Assembly: GCA_964386385.1 (NCBI GenBank)
Contig: CAYLRN010000005.1
Span: 116,824 to 180,823 of the forward strand
Reading direction: 5' to 3'
DNA length: 64,000 nucleotides
DNA from: RUG572 sp964386385
Lineage (GTDB): Bacteria; Verrucomicrobiota; Kiritimatiellia; RFP12; UBA1067
The position numbers and the translations under genes were made by a program. Of this stretch, positions 8,409-16,825 are shown in pieces (position 1 is the first letter of the stretch; each line of letters begins with the position of its first letter). A model generated the notes under the pieces. The model had not been told where the DNA came from and ran no database searches. It was given only the letters and a program-made list of their open reading frames with translations.

Positions 8409-9728
8409 ATGAACAAAGGCAAGGAAAAGGAAACATCTGAGTTCGCGCTGCGCTGGCGGATCGTCGCAGACCCCAAAAAGGAAAAGGCGGCGAGGTGGTT
8501 CGCGGGACTGGAGCTGGTCCTGCTGCCGCTGAGCTTCGTGACGTTCGGCTACGTGGTCGTCGAGGCCGCGCTGTCGCGGTGCGGCGTTTCGCTTTCGTCG
8601 CATCTGCCGCCGGCGTTCGCCAGATGGGCTCTGCCCGTCCTCGTCGCGGGGGCGATAGGCTACGTCACGAACTGGCTTGCGATTCTCATGCTCTTCAAGC
8701 CATACGAGCGCAAGCCGTGGTGGTGGGGCTGGCGGCAGGGGCTCGTACCGCAGAACAAGGCGAAGATCGCGCGCCAGGTGGGCGAGCAGGTCTGCACGGA
8801 ACTTCTGCCGCCCGCCGCGCTCGTCGCGGAGTTCACGCGGGAGATTCAGGCGTATCTGTCGCGTCCGGACGTGGTCGGCAAGGTCAAGGCGCTTGCGCTT
8901 GAAATGTTCGGACTCCACGAGAAGGACGTTGTGGCGTTCATCGTGCCACAGATCGAGTCCGCCGTCGACGGGCTTCTGAACCGCCTCATGACACCGGAGC
9001 GGATCCGCGCGTTCTGGGACGAGACGCTTGCGCCGCGCCTGAAGGACGAGCGGACGCGCACTTTCATGGCGGAGAAGGTCGTCGGCGCGATCAGGGACAA
9101 CGCGCCGGAGCTCGTCAGGCGAATCCGCGACCAGCTCTCCGCTCATTTGCGCAGGAAGGTCTCGGCCATGCCCATCGTGGGCGACCTGGGGCTGTCGGAC
9201 GCCATTGTCGGCTTCGTCATGGACTGGTTCGCGGACGAGGCGACGATCCGCCGCCTTTTCGCCGACTGGCTGGACAAGCCGGCCACGCAGGACATGTTCC
9301 GCGGCAAGCTGCTCCTGCTCGGCGAGAAGGTGTCGGAGTGGATGAACTCTCCGCAGGGCCGGACGCAGCTGGCGCGCTTCACCGTCGACCTGCGCGGAAG
9401 GGGACGCGCGTTCATCGCCGACTACCTCCACGAGTCCATCCCCGCGCTCGTCTCCCGCGTCTTCGCCTCCGAAAAACTGTGGGCGTGGATCGAGTGCACG
9501 GCGCTGCCTAACCTGAAGGGACGTCTGCTCGCCTACCTGTCGGAGAACTCCGGCTTCCTCGTTCGCAAGCTGCGCATCGCCGAGCGGATAGAGGACGCCA
9601 TCAACGCGCAGGACATCGCGCACTTCCACCGGATGCTCAACGACCTCGCCGCCCAGCACCTCAGCGCAATCCAGGTGCTCGGCTACGTCCTCGGCGCGGC
9701 GGTCGGCCTCATCCAGCTGGCGGGATGA
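8409..9728 (+). CDS. DUF445 family membrane protein
   Basis: This gene encodes 439 residues. Hydrophobic segments near residues 31-55 and 62-85 lead into GYVTNWLAILMLFKPYERKP and a GLVPQNKAKIARQVG stretch, which are the signature of DUF445 (YheB/YjiN-like) proteins. A long amphipathic, helix-rich middle part (VGKVKALAL, AEKVVGAIRDN) follows, and a final membrane segment lies at the C-terminus (VLGYVLGAAVGLIQLAG). The start has GGTGGAG just upstream. The family is widespread, membrane-anchored and largely uncharacterised, so no reaction can be assigned. It is followed after 53 nt by a second membrane-protein gene on the same strand. Confidence 0.85.
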   Translation: MNKGKEKETSEFALRWRIVADPKKEKAARWFAGLELVLLPLSFVTFGYVVVEAALSRCGVSLSSHLPPAFARWALPVLVAGAIGYVTNWLAILMLFKPYERKPWWWGWRQGLVPQNKAKIARQVGEQVCTELLPPAALVAEFTREIQAYLSRPDVVGKVKALALEMFGLHEKDVVAFIVPQIESAVDGLLNRLMTPERIRAFWDETLAPRLKDERTRTFMAEKVVGAIRDNAPELVRRIRDQLSAHLRRKVSAMPIVGDLGLSDAIVGFVMDWFADEATIRRLFADWLDKPATQDMFRGKLLLLGEKVSEWMNSPQGRTQLARFTVDLRGRGRAFIADYLHESIPALVSRVFASEKLWAWIECTALPNLKGRLLAYLSENSGFLVRKLRIAERIEDAINAQDIAHFHRMLNDLAAQHLSAIQVLGYVLGAAVGLIQLAG

Positions 9729-9781
9729 CAGGGGGACTTGAATGCGATGAAAAGTGAAACGTTCAATGGAGACGGACTCTG

Positions 9782-10285
9782 ATGAATGAGACGGATAATG
9801 CCATTGACTTGAAAGTTGCGGCGGTGGTGTCCGCCATATGCCTCTCCGTGGGCTGGGCCGTCAATTGGCATCTTGACTACGGAGGACCGCATGGCATCGT
9901 TGACGACATCGCCATGTTGCCGTGGATCGTGCCCACGCTTGTCCCATGTCTGGCGAAGAGGCGCATGAAACGCCGACGGACGGGATTCCTTGTCGCGGGC
10001 GTCTGCACCTTTCTTACGTACGTTCTCGTCCATGGTGGTGACATCGTCATTCACCAGACAGGTCCGCACTATGACCGGATGGATATCCCGACATATTGGC
10101 TTGTCGTTGAAACGTTGCTGGTTGGCTTTGTTCTAGGCGGCTTGGCAAATGTCCTTGATTCATCTCTGGCGTTTGCCTTGAGAAGGCTTGGCATTGAGCA
10201 TGAAGCGCATCCGCTTTTCCATCTCCTTGTCCGAGCGGCGGGAATGCTTGTCGTCTGGCTCTCCTTCGTTTACTTTGTGATATAA
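9782..10285 (+). CDS. Small hypothetical membrane protein
   Basis: This gene encodes 167 residues that I do not recognise. Four hydrophobic segments are visible, at about residues 11-28, 44-58, 68-85 and 103-125, with a further one near 150-167. A basic loop (KRRMKRRRTG) after the second segment should face the cytoplasm. It lies 53 nt after the DUF445 gene on the same strand and may be co-transcribed with it. The last codons overlap a TATAAT at 10281-10286 that probably serves the next gene. Confidence 0.6.
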   Translation: MNETDNAIDLKVAAVVSAICLSVGWAVNWHLDYGGPHGIVDDIAMLPWIVPTLVPCLAKRRMKRRRTGFLVAGVCTFLTYVLVHGGDIVIHQTGPHYDRMDIPTYWLVVETLLVGFVLGGLANVLDSSLAFALRRLGIEHEAHPLFHLLVRAAGMLVVWLSFVYFVI

Positions 10286-10286
10286 T
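10278..10286 (+). promoter_or_regulatory. Extended -10 promoter TGA-TATAAT
   Basis: A perfect TATAAT (10281-10286) preceded by TGN overlaps the end of the upstream membrane-protein gene and lies about 69 nt before the lipoprotein start at 10355. No convincing -35 box is seen at the usual distance, as is typical of extended -10 promoters. Confidence 0.55.
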
Positions 10287-10354
10287 CGGCGAATCGCTTC
10301 GCGCGCATTTGCGGGACGAACTCCGCGGTGGCGAAGAAACAGGAAGGAAAGAAC

Positions 10355-11779
10355 ATGGAAATGACGGTGAATCGAATCATTGCAGCGACGATGGTCGCCG
10401 CCGGGCTTGCGTGCGCGGTCGGGTGCGAGCGGGTGGGGAAGCCCGACGGAGATGCGGCGGCCGGCGCCGGTGGAACTGAATGCACGGCGAACGCAGCGAC
10501 GAATGTAGCGACGAACGTAGTGTCCGCCTCGCCAAACGGGGATGGTGGAACTTCGGAACGGAAGGCGCGGACGGGACGCGACTGCTTCAACGCGCCAATC
10601 GACTTCGACAACAAGCCCTATATGCCGTATTCGCAGTTCAGCAACGGTGTCGCCAAAATCGGACTTGACGGCGAAACATGGACGATTATCGGTGCCGACA
10701 GACCTCTCTACCGGTTCGGGCGCTACGAGTGCGGATTTGTCCGCCAAGACCGTCCAGACGGCAGGAGGATTGTGTCGGCGGCGCTCTTCTTCGGAGGGGC
10801 TTTGATTGCCATGGAGGCCATTCAGGCGCGCGAAGATGGTTTTGGTTCTGACACTGACGGATGGCACGTGATTGACTATCTGCCTGAGGTGGTTAGGCAA
10901 TTTGGGGGGCAGGATTTCGAGGCGGGAGCGCTTGAATACTCCACGACAAACGCCCAACGTTTAACAGAGTTTCGTCTTGGAGACGTAAACCAGATGATTC
11001 TTCGGCATCGCGAGCGTGTGCCGTATTGGCCGACTGCAGAGCATATGGAACGGCTGAGGCAGACCGATCCGTCGGCGTTTCGCGACATAGAAACAGGTAT
11101 CATACATGACAAAGCTTGCGTACCCACTATCGATGAGAGGTGCGAGTTGACTGTGGAAGCGTCTTATGTGACCGAACTTTACAGGCAGCTCGTCGTCTGC
11201 AAGTTTCTCCACGCAAAATCATGGGAAGAGAGACTCAAGTACAGAGAATTGGAGGAGAAAGTCGCCGAGATTCAGCGGAAGTGTATTGAAGGCGAGGGAT
11301 GGCGTGGGAGTCATTATGGCATCACGTGGGGCGAGGGGTTGCGTATGGATTTGCTGGGTGCTCTGCTTTTGGGAGGCGAGGCCGCAGAGTGCTGGGAAGT
11401 CGCGTCCTCGATGAAGGGGCGAATTTGCGGCTGGAATCTCGAATTCGAACTCGGTTTTGCGTTGAAACAGGGACGGTTCTTCGTAATCAGGTTCAAGGGG
11501 GACGAAGGTGATTGGCAAGAAGGCCTAATGCTCTTCAAGGTGTCCAATTACGAGGACGATTTCGTGAGGAATGCCGGTTTTGTCTACGTGAAAGTCGAAG
11601 GGGAATTTGTCGAGAACGGCGGAGTGACAGGGGATTCGTATCAGATTCCTTACACGTTTCTCGTGAAGGTGGACGGCAAGGGGAAGATTGTCAAGTACTA
11701 TCCTTGGCCGAAGCACGTGAAGACGGTCAAGGAGTTCTGGGCGGCGTCTGAAAAGGCGCAGGCGGCAAATGCCAATTGA
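10355..11779 (+). CDS. Predicted lipoprotein of unknown function
   Basis: This gene encodes 474 residues from the ATG at 10355, chosen because AAGGAAAG lies a few bases upstream and because it places a classic lipoprotein signal at the N-terminus (basic start, hydrophobic core, lipobox AVGC with Cys24). A Gly/Ala/Thr-rich linker of about 40 residues leads to a folded domain with many aromatic and acidic residues and no motif I can name. It is probably anchored in the outer or inner membrane facing the periplasm. The 3' end overlaps the phosphatase-like gene by 11 nt, so translation of the two is probably coupled. Its middle part is less GC-rich than its neighbours. Confidence 0.6.
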   Translation: MEMTVNRIIAATMVAAGLACAVGCERVGKPDGDAAAGAGGTECTANAATNVATNVVSASPNGDGGTSERKARTGRDCFNAPIDFDNKPYMPYSQFSNGVAKIGLDGETWTIIGADRPLYRFGRYECGFVRQDRPDGRRIVSAALFFGGALIAMEAIQAREDGFGSDTDGWHVIDYLPEVVRQFGGQDFEAGALEYSTTNAQRLTEFRLGDVNQMILRHRERVPYWPTAEHMERLRQTDPSAFRDIETGIIHDKACVPTIDERCELTVEASYVTELYRQLVVCKFLHAKSWEERLKYRELEEKVAEIQRKCIEGEGWRGSHYGITWGEGLRMDLLGALLLGGEAAECWEVASSMKGRICGWNLEFELGFALKQGRFFVIRFKGDEGDWQEGLMLFKVSNYEDDFVRNAGFVYVKVEGEFVENGGVTGDSYQIPYTFLVKVDGKGKIVKYYPWPKHVKTVKEFWAASEKAQAANAN

Positions 11780-12335
11780 CGTCGCAAGGCTCGTCGAACT
11801 CGGCGTCCGCAACGTGCATCCGCTATTCGGACGTGGCGCGCGCGGCGAAACGCTTGCGCGCAGATGCCACATGGGGCGGACGCTTGAGCGCGTCCGGGAG
11901 GCCGGCGTCGGAATCGTCGTCGACCTCCGTACTGCGGACTACAACGACAGGCTTCCGCGCCGATGCGCCGCCGTCGGACTGGCGTATCTCCACGTCCCCG
12001 TGGACGCGCGGACAATGCCGCCGGCGGATCTGGCCGCCGCCCTGCCCGCCCTGTTCAACGCCTTCGACGGCAGTGGCTTCTACGTTTCCTGCCAGCAGGG
12101 ACTGCACCGCACGGACGTCGCGCTCGCCCTCCACTTCTTCTTCCACGACGACAGGGACGTGCCGCAAATGGTCGGACACCGGACAAAGGGCTTTCTGCGC
12201 TGCGACGACCTCATGTGCCGGATGAACGCGATGCGCCCGTTCTTCCCCGAAATCGCCGACGCCGTGTTCGCGGAACGCCGAAGGCGCTTTCTCGCGTTCA
12301 ACAGAATCGGCATGGCCGTTCCGTCCATTCGGTAG
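11769..12335 (+). CDS. Dual-specificity/tyrosine phosphatase-like protein
   Basis: This gene encodes 188 residues. The PTP-superfamily signature CX5R is present as SCQQGLHRTD, with Cys108 as the expected nucleophile and Arg114 closing the phosphate loop. Upstream, VDLRTADYND supplies a loop with acidic residues that could act as general acid, and GLAYLHVPVD is the usual strand before the P-loop region. No signal peptide is seen, so it should be cytoplasmic. It overlaps the lipoprotein gene by 11 nt. The substrate is unknown; small-molecule or lipid phosphate is as possible as phosphoprotein. The stop codon lies inside the first inverted repeat of the following repeat region. Confidence 0.65.
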   Translation: MPIDVARLVELGVRNVHPLFGRGARGETLARRCHMGRTLERVREAGVGIVVDLRTADYNDRLPRRCAAVGLAYLHVPVDARTMPPADLAAALPALFNAFDGSGFYVSCQQGLHRTDVALALHFFFHDDRDVPQMVGHRTKGFLRCDDLMCRMNAMRPFFPEIADAVFAERRRRFLAFNRIGMAVPSIR

Positions 12336-12381
12336 GGCGCGACTCGGCAGCGGACGGCGGGGCGGGACGCCCCGCCCTACC
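12331..12381. repeat. Inverted repeat with GGTAGGGCG / CGCCCTACC arms
   Basis: Nine-base arms enclose a GC-rich centre and overlap the stop codon of the phosphatase-like gene. This could act as a terminator-like hairpin although no T-run follows. It is directly adjacent to the 96-bp repeat and shares the GGTAGGGCG word with it. The gap 12336-12633 contains only these repeats, a promoter and a hairpin. Confidence 0.6.
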
Positions 12382-12383
12382 GA

Positions 12384-12479
12384 ATAGGCAAATGAATGGC
12401 ATTTCGGTAGGGCGCGACGTCCCCGTCGCGCCGAATGCGTCCGTTCGCGGGTTTTGCATTGCGCGACGGCCTCGTCGCG
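12384..12479. repeat. 96-bp repeat, family 2, copy 1
   Basis: It is identical over all 96 bases to 17647-17742. Internal hairpins are visible, such as GGCGCGACG-TCCC-CGTCGCGCC and GCGACG/CGTCGC. The two copies flank the LamG surface-protein gene and the restriction-modification pair in direct orientation. Confidence 0.9.
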
Positions 12480-12488
12480 TCGCCCCCC

Positions 12489-12519
12489 TTGACGGGGGAG
12501 AAAAAAAAAATGCTACATT
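12489..12519 (+). promoter_or_regulatory. A-tract promoter for the 964-residue surface protein
   Basis: TTGACG (12489-12494) is followed by GGGGAG and ten A's (12501-12510), then TGC and the -10 hexamer TACATT (12514-12519). The spacer is 19 nt. The A-tract ends exactly 3 nt before the -10 box, as in the promoters at 21838 and 24745. Confidence 0.55.
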
Positions 12520-12598
12520 ATGCGCGTTTCACGGTCAAATGTGGCATTGTCATGATTGAGGGGCGGATGTCGCGCCTCGTTCCGGGATTCGTTCGCAT

Positions 12599-12622
12599 GA
12601 CTGCCGCATGAGGACGGCAGTC
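12599..12622 (+). promoter_or_regulatory. Leader hairpin abutting the ribosome binding site
   Basis: A perfect 8-bp stem, GACTGCCG / CGGCAGTC, with an 8-nt loop ends immediately before AAGGAGG (12623-12629), the ribosome binding site of the gene starting at 12634. It could protect the transcript or modulate initiation. Confidence 0.45.
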
Positions 12623-12633
12623 AAGGAGGACGA

Positions 12634-15528
12634 ATGGAAACGAAGACGTACGAAAGAGGAACGCGACGCCGCCTTGCGGCGCTTGCGACGTGTCTGGCCG
12701 GCGCGCTTGCATGGACGCTGCCCGCCGCGAATCCGCAGCTGGTCTGGACCGGCGGCGGCGACGGCTCGAAGTGGAGCGACGCCGCGAACTGGGACGGGGC
12801 GCCCGACTGGGCCGTCGTCAACGACCTCGACTTCACCGCCGTCGCAGGCGGCGCGACGCTCGTGAACGACGCGACGGCGAAGTTCGGCACGGTGGCGTTC
12901 GGCGCGGACAAGGGGATGGTCGTCTGGGAGTCCGATCGCGTGGCCGAGCCTTCGTCCGCCATGATCGTCCTTCCCGCCGGCACGACCCTGGACGCGAACT
13001 TCCAAATGGGAAGCTACTGGGGATGGACGGCATGGAAGACCGAAGTGAAGGGCGGCGGAACGCTCGTCGTCTCCGGCACGTGGCAGGGCTCGTATTCGGG
13101 CGCTTCCCTGACGCTCGACGGCGTGTCCGCCGTGATGAAGAAGGGGATGGGCGCGAACGCCGGATGCGACGTCACGCTGCGCAACGGAGCCCGGCTGACG
13201 GCGGAGAGCGATTTCACGCTTGGAACGCTCGTCTCGCCTGACGACGATGTCGCGCTTGACTTGAACGGCTTCTCCGCGCTTCTCAAACGCGCAGACGGCG
13301 TCTTCGCCGGAGCTCTTGAAGGGTCTGGTACGCTGACGGTGCAGGGCGGAGGCTCCTGGACGCTGTCCGGCCAGTCGCCGAATTTCGCGGGAACGCTGGC
13401 CGTCAAGACGGCGAAAGTCGACGTCACGGGCGCGCTTGGCCCGAACGCGAAGGTCTCCAGCGTGGACACCGGCGTTCTTTCCCTTTCCGCAGACGCCGCC
13501 GTGGCGGGCCTTTCCGGCTCCGCCTCCAAAGGCGGCGTCTCCATCGCCGAGGGGCGGACGCTCACGGCGACGTCCGGCGGACGCTATGGTGCGAGCCTGA
13601 CGGGCGCCGGCTCTTTCGCGTTCGACGGCGAAGGCGAGACGCTTGTCCTTTCCGGCGCGAACGGCCACACGGGGGCGATGTCGGTCAAGGCTGGAACACT
13701 CGTCGTCTCGGACGTGAACGGACTTTCCGGATATCCGTCCGGCCTCGTGAGCCGCTATTCCTTCGACAGCGACGTCACGACCGACGACCTCGGCGCAAAC
13801 GACCTCGTCGTGGCGGCGGGCGCTCCGACGCGCCTTGCGGATGGCGGCGTGGGCGGATCGGGCTGTCTGCGCTTCGGCGGCGCGGATGCATCCGGCCACG
13901 CGTTCCTGAAAACCGGCAAGGCCTCCTTCGTGAAGGGGTGGACGCCTTTCACGATGTCGTTCTGGATTCGCGCGTCGGACGTCGCGACGTGGACGGACAA
14001 CGGAAAGTTCCTGCAAATGGGCGCGTGGAACGCCGACGGCTCTTCGTACGTCGCCCTCGGCGCGACGACGACCACCGCTGCCGGCTATCCGGACGGCTCG
14101 CTTCTGACTCTTCAGGGGAACTGGGTGTGGACGGGCAACTGGCAGGACGGCACGTGGCGGCATTTCGCGCTGACGTTCGACGGTGACGTCCTCACGTTCT
14201 TCATCGACGGAACTTCCCGCGCCATGAAGGGAAAGGCATGGGACATCGCCGCAGGGAACGTCGTCTTCGGAGAGAACGTCACCGCCGACTACGACGAAAT
14301 CCTCGTCTTCAACCGCGCGCTGTCGGCGGACGAGGTGAAGGGACTGTGCAACGCGCCGACGCCAGCGCCGTCCGCGACTGCGCAGACGTTCGTGCCGTCC
14401 CCCGTCGCCCGCTGGACGTTCGACGACCCCGACGATCCCGGACGCGACGCAAGCGGGAACGGATGTGACCTGACGGTCTGCGGCGGAACGCTGGAACTCG
14501 TCGCGGGCGACGGAATCTGCGGAAGGGCGGCCCGCCTGACGAAGGACGGCGCCTATCTGAAGCGCGTCGAGGCCGGGCTGCCGGCGAACTTTCCGACAGG
14601 CGGCGCGTCGTTCACCGTGAACGCTCGCGTGGCGGGCGACGGCGGTGTGCAGGACATAACGCTCTTTTCGATGGGAGACGCGGGGACGGACGGCCGGAGC
14701 TTCAGGATCGGCAACGGATCCTATCCGCGTCTGCTGGGCTATTCGACGACGGGGAAGAGCGGATGCTGGACGAAGGCGTTCGAAAACTTCCTGGGGAAGT
14801 CGCAGGTGGACTACACTTTCGTCTTCGATTCAAGCACCGGGCGCATGACCTGCTATCGCGACGGCGTTGAGACAATCGCCCCGCACGAGCCGAAGACCAC
14901 GCCCGCGATTGCGGCGGACGGCACAATCTGCATCTCGTACAATCCGCTTGATTCCGCGCATTTCGAGGGGACGCTCGACGACCTGCAGGTCTTCGACGTC
15001 GCGCTCGACGCCGGGCAGGTCCGTCGCATGGTGCAGTCCATCGGGACGGAGGGCGTGCCGGGCGTTCTGTCAGCCCTCTCGCCGGTGTCAGTCGCGTCCG
15101 GCGCGACGCTCCATGTCGCTACTCCCGGCGTGACGGCGGCGGCCGCGCTGACGGGCGCGGGGAGGCTCTCGCTCTGCACTAACGCCATTTTCCGCGCATC
15201 GTCGGTCTCGAACTTCACGGGGACTGTCGTCGGGGCGGGGGCGTTCGCGCTGGCCGAGGGCGGAACGCTCGTCTGCTCTTCGGACGCCCCGGCCGTCGAC
15301 ATGGCGGGGACGCTTCGGCTTCCGTCCGTCGCGACGGTGCGCTTCGCCGGATTGGAGCATGGGAACGCGGCAGTCAGCCTTGTCGCCCGCGCCACGCGGC
15401 TTGACGGCGCGACAGACCTTTCGGGATGGACTTGCCGGCAGGGCGAGAGGGACGTCCGCGCGACGTTCAGGATCGGGGACGGCGCCGTCTACGCGATGCG
15501 CCAGGGCCTTGTAATCCTGGTGCGATAG
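12634..15528 (+). CDS. Large secreted LamG / autotransporter-strand surface protein
   Basis: This gene encodes 964 residues, with AAGGAGG 4 nt before the start. A signal peptide spans about residues 1-31 (basic head, LAALATCLAGALAWTLPAA). Next comes a VWTGGGDGSKWSDAANWDG opening typical of autotransporter-strand proteins, followed by repeated Gly/Thr-rich beta-strand segments (GSGTLTVQGGGSWTLSG, GAGSFAFDGEGETLVLSG). Two LamG/concanavalin-like domains sit at about residues 370-580 and 590-805, and more strand repeats follow. There is no C-terminal beta-barrel and no PEP-CTERM motif; the last residues are GLVILVR, resembling the ends of two other proteins here. Likely a cell-surface carbohydrate-binding or adhesive protein. 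Ligand and anchoring mode are unknown. Confidence 0.75.
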   Translation: METKTYERGTRRRLAALATCLAGALAWTLPAANPQLVWTGGGDGSKWSDAANWDGAPDWAVVNDLDFTAVAGGATLVNDATAKFGTVAFGADKGMVVWESDRVAEPSSAMIVLPAGTTLDANFQMGSYWGWTAWKTEVKGGGTLVVSGTWQGSYSGASLTLDGVSAVMKKGMGANAGCDVTLRNGARLTAESDFTLGTLVSPDDDVALDLNGFSALLKRADGVFAGALEGSGTLTVQGGGSWTLSGQSPNFAGTLAVKTAKVDVTGALGPNAKVSSVDTGVLSLSADAAVAGLSGSASKGGVSIAEGRTLTATSGGRYGASLTGAGSFAFDGEGETLVLSGANGHTGAMSVKAGTLVVSDVNGLSGYPSGLVSRYSFDSDVTTDDLGANDLVVAAGAPTRLADGGVGGSGCLRFGGADASGHAFLKTGKASFVKGWTPFTMSFWIRASDVATWTDNGKFLQMGAWNADGSSYVALGATTTTAAGYPDGSLLTLQGNWVWTGNWQDGTWRHFALTFDGDVLTFFIDGTSRAMKGKAWDIAAGNVVFGENVTADYDEILVFNRALSADEVKGLCNAPTPAPSATAQTFVPSPVARWTFDDPDDPGRDASGNGCDLTVCGGTLELVAGDGICGRAARLTKDGAYLKRVEAGLPANFPTGGASFTVNARVAGDGGVQDITLFSMGDAGTDGRSFRIGNGSYPRLLGYSTTGKSGCWTKAFENFLGKSQVDYTFVFDSSTGRMTCYRDGVETIAPHEPKTTPAIAADGTICISYNPLDSAHFEGTLDDLQVFDVALDAGQVRRMVQSIGTEGVPGVLSALSPVSVASGATLHVATPGVTAAAALTGAGRLSLCTNAIFRASSVSNFTGTVVGAGAFALAEGGTLVCSSDAPAVDMAGTLRLPSVATVRFAGLEHGNAAVSLVARATRLDGATDLSGWTCRQGERDVRATFRIGDGAVYAMRQGLVILVR

Positions 15529-15569
15529 CGGTTCGCCCCGTCCGCAGAATGTCCATATTGTGAACAACG

Positions 15570-15590
15570 ACATGGCATTCTATGCCATGT
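15570..15590. promoter_or_regulatory. Perfect palindrome upstream of the methyltransferase gene
   Basis: ACATGGCAT-TCT-ATGCCATGT has 9-bp arms and a 3-nt centre. It lies 13 nt before the TATAAT of the restriction-modification operon, at the -20 to -35 distance where a regulator could act. An operator for autoregulation is plausible; a weak terminator for the upstream gene is the alternative. Confidence 0.5.
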
Positions 15591-15600
15591 CTCGCTCATA

Positions 15601-15609
15601 TGTTATAAT
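15601..15609 (+). promoter_or_regulatory. Extended -10 promoter TGT-TATAAT for the R-M pair
   Basis: A perfect TATAAT (15604-15609) with TGN in front lies about 80 nt before the methyltransferase start. There is no good -35 box; the palindrome occupies that place. Confidence 0.55.
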
Positions 15610-15691
15610 CGTGTCCAGTGATGGCGCAAGGCGGAATGGAGTCTTGGGAATCGCCGTCATGTGTTCATAGATTTCATGACATGATATAGAC

Positions 15692-16825
15692 ATGCAGCGC
15701 AAAGACAAAAAGAAGAAAATCGCACCGTTGCGGAACAAGCCCGTTTTTTCGGGCGGCTTCCGCACGAGCGCGAACGCCGTTGAAAATGGCTTTTTGAGGC
15801 AATGCAGTGGAGTGCATAGGGCGATTTCGTTCTTTTCCGGCTGCGGCGGGATGGATTTCGGCTTCATGGGCGGCTTCTCCGTTTTGGGACAGGTCTACGA
15901 ACGTCTTCCGTTCGAGGTCGTGGAGGCGTACGACTTCCTTGGCGATGCGGTCGAATGCTACCGCCTGAACGTCTCCGAGCGAATTAACGAAGCAGACCTG
16001 ACGAAAGTCGACATTGCATCGCTCCCGTCCGCCGATCTGCTCATAGGCGGATTCCCTTGCCAGGACTTCTCATCGGCCGGCCCGAAGTCGGGATTGGACG
16101 GCAGCCGCGGAAGGCTGTACCGCGTTCTCATCGACTACATGAAATGCCATCGTCCGCGCGTTGTCGTGGGCGAGAACGTCATTCATCTTGCGCGAATGCA
16201 GAACGGCGCGTGCCTTCGGACGATTGTGAAGGACTTTCAGTCCTGCGGCTACCACTTCGACGTGTGGAATCTCTATGCGCCCGACTACGGCGTCCCCCAG
16301 AACAGGCGGCGGCTGTTCTTCATCGGCGTGAGGGACGACGTGTCCGGATTCCCGGTGAAGCCGCCGCCGACACATGCCGAACGTCCTGTCACCATTTCGC
16401 AGGCGCTGTCCGACCTTGAGCCGGTTGCGGACGAGACCGTGCCCAATCAGAGCCAGTATTTCCTCTCGTCGCGGGCGACGTCCGGCGGCGGGCAGGGCGA
16501 CAATGTCAATGTCCCCGACAAGGTGGCGTACTGCATCAGGGCGAACGCCCGCGGGCGAATCCAGTTCCACTACCTTCTTGACCGTCGCCTCACCGTGCGC
16601 GAATGTGCGCGCGTCCAGACGTTTCCCGATGCATTCGTGTTTCCGTTCACGACGCAACGCAACTTGACCTTGATAGGAAACGCCGTGCCGCCTATTCTCG
16701 CCCATGCCGTCGCGCGCTCGATTCACGCCTTCATCGCCAGCGCCGACGGCGTTGCGATCGATCCGAAGTCCGTCACCACGGAACGCGAATACGAGCTGCT
16801 TGAACAGGAGACGCTTGGACTATGA
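15692..16825 (+). CDS. DNA (cytosine-5) methyltransferase of a type II R-M system
   Basis: This gene encodes 377 residues. All core C5-methyltransferase motifs are present in order: motif I ISFFSGCGGMDFGF (SAM binding), motif IV FPCQDFSSAG with catalytic Cys123, motif VI VVGENV, motif VIII PQNRRRLFFIG, motif IX RECARVQTFPDAF and motif X LIGNAVPP. The stretch between VIII and IX is short, so the target recognition domain is small and a short palindromic target is likely. The enzyme transfers a methyl group from SAM to cytosine to protect host DNA. The stop overlaps the start of the next gene in ATGA, the usual tight coupling of a methylase with its restriction enzyme. The chosen ATG has no clear ribosome binding site, so the true start could be slightly downstream. 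Confidence 0.92.
   Translation: MQRKDKKKKIAPLRNKPVFSGGFRTSANAVENGFLRQCSGVHRAISFFSGCGGMDFGFMGGFSVLGQVYERLPFEVVEAYDFLGDAVECYRLNVSERINEADLTKVDIASLPSADLLIGGFPCQDFSSAGPKSGLDGSRGRLYRVLIDYMKCHRPRVVVGENVIHLARMQNGACLRTIVKDFQSCGYHFDVWNLYAPDYGVPQNRRRLFFIGVRDDVSGFPVKPPPTHAERPVTISQALSDLEPVADETVPNQSQYFLSSRATSGGGQGDNVNVPDKVAYCIRANARGRIQFHYLLDRRLTVRECARVQTFPDAFVFPFTTQRNLTLIGNAVPPILAHAVARSIHAFIASADGVAIDPKSVTTEREYELLEQETLGL

Noticed and set aside
12391..12480. A shared peptide MNGISVGRDVPVAPNASV in both copies of the 96-bp repeat
   Set aside because: The conservation is at DNA level, with hairpins; the two frames end in unrelated tails and lack ribosome binding sites.
12481..12510. GC hairpin followed by a run of A's as a terminator
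   Set aside because: On the plus strand the tract is A, not T, and on the minus strand the T-run precedes the stem. The -35/A-tract/-10 promoter reading fits better.
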